Source: Methanobrevibacter sp. (GTDB lineage Archaea; Methanobacteriota; Methanobacteria; Methanobacteriales; Methanobacteriaceae). From it: 11,448 nucleotides of DNA. Below the pieces are notes generated by a model. The model worked only from the letters and a program-made list of their open reading frames with translations, had not been told where the DNA came from and did not search any database. Shown piece after piece: positions 8,001-11,448 of this stretch; the first letter of the stretch is position 1; every line of letters starts with the position of its first letter. A program made the translations under genes and the position numbers. The stretch covers positions 1-11,448 of the forward strand of contig WRCI01000040.1 in NCBI GenBank assembly GCA_009784145.1, written 5' to 3'.

Positions 8001-11000
8001 AGAATTTGAAATATTAACATTAGCATTGGAAACATAAATAGCTCCTCCACCATCTCCACTAGCACCATTATTTATACCTAGTGCAGTATTATTAATAAAT
8101 TCAGAGTAATTTACAGATACAAAACCGCCACTTTGAGCTGCTATAGCACCACCAACAGAAATTCTAGCAGAATTATTAATAAATGAAGCATGATTAATAA
8201 TAACAGAACCTCCATCAACAGACACAGCACCACCATCAGTATAAGCAGAATTATTAGTAAAGTTAGTGTAATGAATAGTTATATTAGTATTCATGTTAGC
8301 AATAGCTCCACCTTTACCATTACTATCCTCTTCATCTAAATATTCCACCATGTCTTCTACGAAATTATTATCAAATTTAGAGTTACTAATATAAAAACTG
8401 GTTGAATCCTCATTGTGAATAGCTCCACCTGCATAAGCAGCAACATTATTTGTAAAGGTTGAATTAATTATATTCAAACCAGAAGATCTAAGATTAGCTA
8501 TAGCACCACCATTTTTAGCTCCATAATTATCAGTGAAATTAGAATTAGTAATATTAAATACACCATCGGAATTTTCATTTATTATAGCTCCACCATCACC
8601 AGTGAAACTAACAGGAAGGAAATCATAATGTTTGCCTCCTGTTACTTTATTTCCAATAAAGTTAGAATTATCTATAATAAAGTAGCTACCCCACCAATTA
8701 TCAACAGCACCTCCACCCATAACTGCAGTATTATTAATAAAGTGGGAATTTAATATAGTAAATCCACCTATAAATTTTTCTCCAAAATCAATCCAATTTT
8801 CAATTGCTCCTCCAAATTTAGCTGCATAATTATCAATAAAATAGGAATTATCTATTAAAAATGTACCATTATAATTATCTATAGCTCCACCACTATATGC
8901 AGAATTATTATAAAATCTAGAATTAAGAACTTCAATGTAACTTCCCTTATTAGCTATAGCACCACCTATACCTGTAGCAGTTTCATCATTAAACCAAGGA
9001 GTTCCATCATCTTCCCATTCAATAGAAACATTATTGTTAGTAAAATTACAATTGTCAACAATAATACTTTCAGAATAAAAATTATAGATAGCTCCACCAA
9101 CAAGATCTGCAAAATTATTTTCAAAAGTAGAATCTATAACTGTGAAATTACCTTCACTTCTAATATTAGCTACAGCCCCACCATAACCAGAAAATTCCCC
9201 AGAAAATTCTCCATCATTATAAAATGCACTATTATTAATAAATGTACAATTTACAATAGTAAATGCACCAAGACTCTCATAATTATCAATAGCTCCTCCT
9301 AATCCATTAGCAGTATTATTTTCAAATAAAGAATTATGGATAGTAAATGCTCCACCTTCATAATTCTCAACAGCACCACCATCATAAGCAGCACTGTTAT
9401 TAATAAATTTAGAATCCTTAATATTAATTTCACCACCATTCCAATTCTCAATAGCACCACCAAACCAAGCCAAATTATTAGTAAAATTAGAATTAATAAT
9501 TTCTATATTTCCACCACTATTCTCAATAGCACCACCATAAATAGCAAGATTATTAATGAAATTAGAATTAGTAACATTTAAAGTACTGTCTTGATTATAG
9601 ATAGCACCACCATTACCATAATCCCATTCATCCTCATCATCAGGATCATCTGGCACATATTCAACAGAATTATTGGTGAAATTAGAACCAATAACCTCCA
9701 AAATTGAACCACCATAATTGTAAATAGCTCCGCCATTATAATAAGCACTATTATTAATAAATGTAGAATTAATTATTTCAAAACCAGCAGAATCATAATT
9801 AGCTATAGCACCACCATTACCATCTTCTCCAAACTCATAATAATCTTCATCATCATTACGTAATGCCCTATTATTTATAAATGTACTATTTATAATAGTA
9901 AATTTCCCCGTGGATATCCAATTATCAATAGCTCCACCATAACCATGAGCTGTATTATTTTCAAATAAACAATTTTCAATATGGAAAGTTCCAGTTTCAA
10001 AATTCTCAATAGCACCACCATCATAAGTAGCAGTATTATTAATAAAGTTGGAATCTCTTATACTAATATTTCCTCCATTCCAATTCTCAACAGCACCACC
10101 AAATCCAGTAGCAGTATTATTAGTGAAATTACAGTTAGTAATATTTATACTTCCACCATAGTTATCAATAGCACCACCATAATAAGCAGTGTTAAACTCA
10201 AAAATGGAATTAAAAAGTTCTAAGTCACTATCTACATTAAAGATAGCGCCACCATTTCTATGACAATAATATTCTTCATCATCAGCATCTTCAGATTCAG
10301 GATCAAATTCAATGTAATTACCAGTAAAATTAGAATTATTCACAATCAAAACTGAACCATGATTATAAATAGCTCCACCACTATAATAAGCACTATTTTC
10401 AATAAATGTAGAATTAATTATTTGAATATTTTTAGAATAATAGTTAGCTATAGCCCCACCAACACCAGACTCTGGTATATCGTAATCTTCTTCATCATCT
10501 TCTTCATCAGATTCGCTTGCACCAACTACGCATACATCATATTTTTTTTCAGGAGGTAAATCATCAATATTTTTTGCTACATTATTAATAAATGTACAAT
10601 TCAAAATAGTAAACTCACCAGTACTGTCGTAATTATCAATAGCTCCACCTAATCCATAAGCAGTATTGTTTTCAAATGTAGAGTTATAAATATAAAATTC
10701 TCCACCTTCATAATTCTCAATAGCACCACCATCACGATAAGCAGTATTATTAAAGAACTTAGAATGTCTAATATCAATATTTCCTCCACCCCAATTTTCT
10801 ATAGCTCCACCATAGTAAGCAGAATTATTAATGAAAATACCATTATTAACAAGTAAATTTCCACCCCAATTATCAATAGCACCACCATAAGGAGCCCAGT
10901 TATCAGTGAAATTAGAATCATAAACTTCTAAATCACCACCTACATTAAAAATAGCTCCACCAAGAGCATAACCCCAATAATCCTCATCATCAAGAAGACC

Positions 11001-11448
11001 TTCCTCATCTGGATCCCAAACAACACGATTATTAGTAAAATTAGAATTAATGACATCTAAATCAGTACCTTCATTATAAATAGCACCACCGCGTAAAAAA
11101 GCACTATTATTAGTAAATGAAGAATTAACAATTACTAAACCAAAAGAATTTATATTAGAAATAGCCCCACCATCACCAGTCCAATAGGTTAAATCGAATT
11201 CTTCAGTTTCTTCATAATCTTCACCATTCCAGAAATAAGCTGTACCATTTTTTAATATATAGATTGTATAATATTCAGCATCTTCTAGGTCTGGGAGTTC
11301 ATCATCATCAAGTTCTACTTGAACATAACTATAATTTTGATCAGCTACATAATTATTTTCAAAGGTACAGTTCTCAATATAAAGTTCACCAGGACTATTA
11401 TAATTATCAATAGCTCCACCTTGACCATGAGCACGATTATTTATAAAA
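4998..11448 (-). CDS. Giant beta-helix adhesin-like protein, N-terminus beyond the window (partial)
   Basis: The frame is open without a stop from 4998 to the right edge (about 2,150 codons), so start and signal peptide lie outside. The first start-like codon inside, a TTG at 10604, is an internal Leu in an unbroken coil. About 58 coils of roughly 24 residues are visible, each with (N/S)(S/C)xF(T/I/E)(N/D)N(S/T)A followed by GGAI(Y/D/E)N, typical of methanogen ALPs and Pmp-like beta-helices. Distal coils (right of about 8300) carry D/E-rich loops. A second module type fills about 8130-6870. The helix ends at NWWG near 5910, followed by a linker, an Ig-like domain and a strongly basic last domain (5001-5285, about 29 K/R to one D). 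There is no LPXTG motif or C-terminal membrane helix. The likely role is an extended cell-wall fibre contacting other cells. The ligand is unknown. Confidence 0.9.
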   Translation of the reverse strand, partial: FINNRAHGQGGAIDNYNSPGELYIENCTFENNYVADQNYSYVQVELDDDELPDLEDAEYYTIYILKNGTAYFWNGEDYEETEEFDLTYWTGDGGAISNINSFGLVIVNSSFTNNSAFLRGGAIYNEGTDLDVINSNFTNNRVVWDPDEEGLLDDEDYWGYALGGAIFNVGGDLEVYDSNFTDNWAPYGGAIDNWGGNLLVNNGIFINNSAYYGGAIENWGGGNIDIRHSKFFNNTAYRDGGAIENYEGGEFYIYNSTFENNTAYGLGGAIDNYDSTGEFTILNCTFINNVAKNIDDLPPEKKYDVCVVGASESDEEDDEEDYDIPESGVGGAIANYYSKNIQIINSTFIENSAYYSGGAIYNHGSVLIVNNSNFTGNYIEFDPESEDADDEEYYCHRNGGAIFNVDSDLELFNSIFEFNTAYYGGAIDNYGGSINITNCNFTNNTATGFGGAVENWNGGNISIRDSNFINNTATYDGGAIENFETGTFHIENCLFENNTAHGYGGAIDNWISTGKFTIINSTFINNRALRNDDEDYYEFGEDGNGGAIANYDSAGFEIINSTFINNSAYYNGGAIYNYGGSILEVIGSNFTNNSVEYVPDDPDDEDEWDYGNGGAIYNQDSTLNVTNSNFINNLAIYGGAIENSGGNIEIINSNFTNNLAWFGGAIENWNGGEINIKDSKFINNSAAYDGGAVENYEGGAFTIHNSLFENNTANGLGGAIDNYESLGAFTIVNCTFINNSAFYNDGEFSGEFSGYGGAVANIRSEGNFTVIDSTFENNFADLVGGAIYNFYSESIIVDNCNFTNNNVSIEWEDDGTPWFNDETATGIGGAIANKGSYIEVLNSRFYNNSAYSGGAIDNYNGTFLIDNSYFIDNYAAKFGGAIENWIDFGEKFIGGFTILNSHFINNTAVMGGGAVDNWWGSYFIIDNSNFIGNKVTGGKHYDFLPVSFTGDGGAIINENSDGVFNITNSNFTDNYGAKNGGAIANLRSSGLNIINSTFTNNVAAYAGGAIHNEDSTSFYISNSKFDNNFVEDMVEYLDEEDSNGKGGAIANMNTNITIHYTNFTNNSAYTDGGAVSVDGGSVIINHASFINNSARISVGGAIAAQSGGFVSVNYSEFINNTALGINNGASGDGGGAIYVSNANVNISNSQFIGNVMKEYKGGAVFVKGGGIVNIMDSYFTKNSIDYLGGGAVAIEGQGSITNVIRCNFTENIGGRMAGAICNNNGDLNIRDSLFIRNYVINNITGSGGAIHNYNGGNLNVTGSLFEDNHAYVAGGAILAQTGLVYIRDSNFTNNYVNMTNNSYGGAIVADNGGFVSISNSIFTNNSAWGINNIVGPNHNGYGGGAVHVSDASVNISNSQFYDNHIDNYKGGAVFVKGGGMVNIMDSYFTKNSIRMAGGGAIAIEHGGEVNVYRSNFTENIGGSMAGAICNNNATINLIDSRFIGNYAAGTAQSNGGAIHNFGGGDLTIRGCLFDSNHALSRGGAILADDGTVNIFNSNFTNNYVNGTNFTSIPTAPGGGAVYASSNGNVNIVNSIFSDNHAINGNGGAVVNLGLGLFDIKSSTFTRNSAINGNGGSIFNNDGHIIVNNSYFSNDVANVGGAIYSINDGNGYGNSSVKFENYIRIDNCNFENNSATTNGGAIAKINCEVQIYTSNFISNSAGNYGGAIHTTNNGTLRVENCRFTANTAVIRGGAIYNGNGTVNIAISNFDSNIAQGNSSIGLVGHGGAIYNEGNINITKESFFKDNKANNGSGGAIFNTGNASLYIIDTYLFNNYANNDGGAIYNNNSSMSIEGSQIINNLALRGNGGAIYSTGANVAINYCVIVDNKDILSNSIYSTTPIVADYNWWGTNKFSDIKNFNVKINNYYTMTLTSALNGKTITTLQAFTYNYNFYLNGTTNRGDISRFPYYEAHITLPNHQVLNFDCRISQVLSYVSAVAGDALTVTARLELNGEPQTLKYRVIKQTPSIVVTKVSSTYNKATVLRATLKDQFGKVIANKYVYFYVKGNLIGSAITDKNGVATFRYTPTTVGNHKVSASFTADHSFNARNANHVMKVSKTKTTIKISKFSGKFNKRGLVRVTVKDNSKKAVTKQTIRFYIKGKYVGKSQTNSKGQATLKPLIKVRGSASVKAVFKGSKLHIKTNKSKKVRIK
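5001..5285 (-). other. Basic C-terminal domain of the giant ALP, shared with the short ALP
   Basis: The last 95 residues contain KFSGKFNKRG, an RFYIKGKYVG strand pair and a K/R-rich tail ending in KKVRIK. The short ALP ends in the homologous KFVGKFNKKG...HFYSNGKLLT...RNRIK (about 1793-2074). The fold looks Ig-like. Charge is about 29 K/R to a single acidic residue in the giant. Binding to an anionic wall polymer or pseudomurein is a reasonable inference but is not shown by the sequence. Confidence 0.65.
6871..8130 (-). repeat. Two tandem copies of a seven-coil module (type 2) inside the giant ALP
   Basis: Copy 1 (about 8130-7516) and copy 2 (about 7515-6871) encode the same ordered coils: NNxA(L/W)GINN, NISNSQF, KGGAVFVKGGG, NIMDSYFTKNSI, NFTENIGG, MAGAICNNN, GGAIHN and GGAILA. 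Identical words such as GAATCCATAATATT (7291 and 7918) and AGAATTT (7374 and 8001) lie exactly 627 bp apart. Small in-frame indels in loops shift the flanks. Confidence 0.85.
8600..11448 (-). repeat. Four seven-coil modules (type 1) with paired acidic loops inside the giant ALP
   Basis: The junction coil with plus-strand ATTATCAA (encoding I-D-N) recurs at 11403, 10632, 9921 and 9282, giving module lengths of 771, 711 and 639 bp. Each module has loop 1 in its first coil and loop 2 in its third. Examples of the acid stretches are DDEDEWDYGN, DESEEDD-type runs near 10480-10520, and DPDEEGLLDDEDYW. Length differences come mainly from these loops. The coil order between loops is conserved, including ENW(N/G)GG(N/E)I(S/N/D)I and NNTAxGxGGAIDN. 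Confidence 0.8.

Noticed and set aside
9336..10559. Open frames on the plus strand antisense to the giant ALP, giving Ser/Thr/Ile-rich peptides with repeated ILNSTTI words.
   Set aside because: They are reverse-frame shadows of the GGAI(E/D)N coils: the same periodicity appears because the coding repeat is read backwards. They lack ribosome binding sites and conserved domains. The same holds for those near 6828-8009 and over the kinase and short ALP.
4998..11448. The giant protein as a pectate lyase or other polysaccharide-degrading enzyme, given the beta-helix fold.
   Set aside because: I see no catalytic Asp or Arg cluster of those enzymes. The coils are uniform structural repeats with an ALP-type C-terminus, so a structural or adhesive role fits better.

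Overview
The window is very AT-rich and looks archaeal. It most likely comes from a gut or rumen methanogen of the order Methanobacteriales (Methanobrevibacter or Methanosphaera type). The reasons are two large, Asn/Ser/Thr-rich beta-helix 'adhesin-like proteins' (ALPs) built from F-x-N-N-(S/T)-A...GGAI(Y/D/E)N coils, a DtxR-type metal repressor with a FeoA-like C-terminus, an archaeal-type aspartate kinase, and TATA-like and T-tract signals in place of bacterial promoters and hairpin terminators. The genus is inferred from these protein families, not proven.

All four genes lie on the minus strand. In transcription order (right to left) they are: (1) a giant ALP whose reading frame is open from the right window edge down to its stop at 4998, so its N-terminus lies outside the window; (2) a 238-aa DtxR/IdeR/MntR-family regulator, 4851-4135, with its own TATA-like element; (3) a complete 688-aa ALP with a signal peptide, 3856-1790; (4) aspartate kinase, about 1349-129. 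Gaps of 146, 278 and 440 bp, with T-rich stretches between some genes, suggest separate transcription units rather than an operon.

The two ALPs share an architecture of beta-helix, an N-x-WWG motif at its end, a linker, an Ig-like domain and a very basic C-terminal domain with the motif KFxGKFNK(R/K)G. They differ greatly in length: about 58 visible coils in the giant against roughly 8 longer coils in the short one. The giant protein has higher-order order. By hand count it has a seven-coil superperiod, marked in its distal half by two acidic surface loops per period and continued in a second module type repeated at about 627 bp. Its acidic loops and basic C-terminus give it strong charge polarity. 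ALPs are thought to be exported cell-wall proteins that mediate contact with other microbes or host material. The repressor between them could link surface display to metal status, but this is only positional inference.

A second theme is short tandem repeats at gene 3' ends. There is a perfect 25-bp duplication across the giant ALP stop codon, a 38-bp-period duplication across the aspartate kinase stop codon, a weaker triplication across the repressor stop, and a 30-bp-period array of more than four copies just after the short ALP stop, T-rich on the transcribed sense. I see no tRNA, rRNA, CRISPR array, transposase or integrase.
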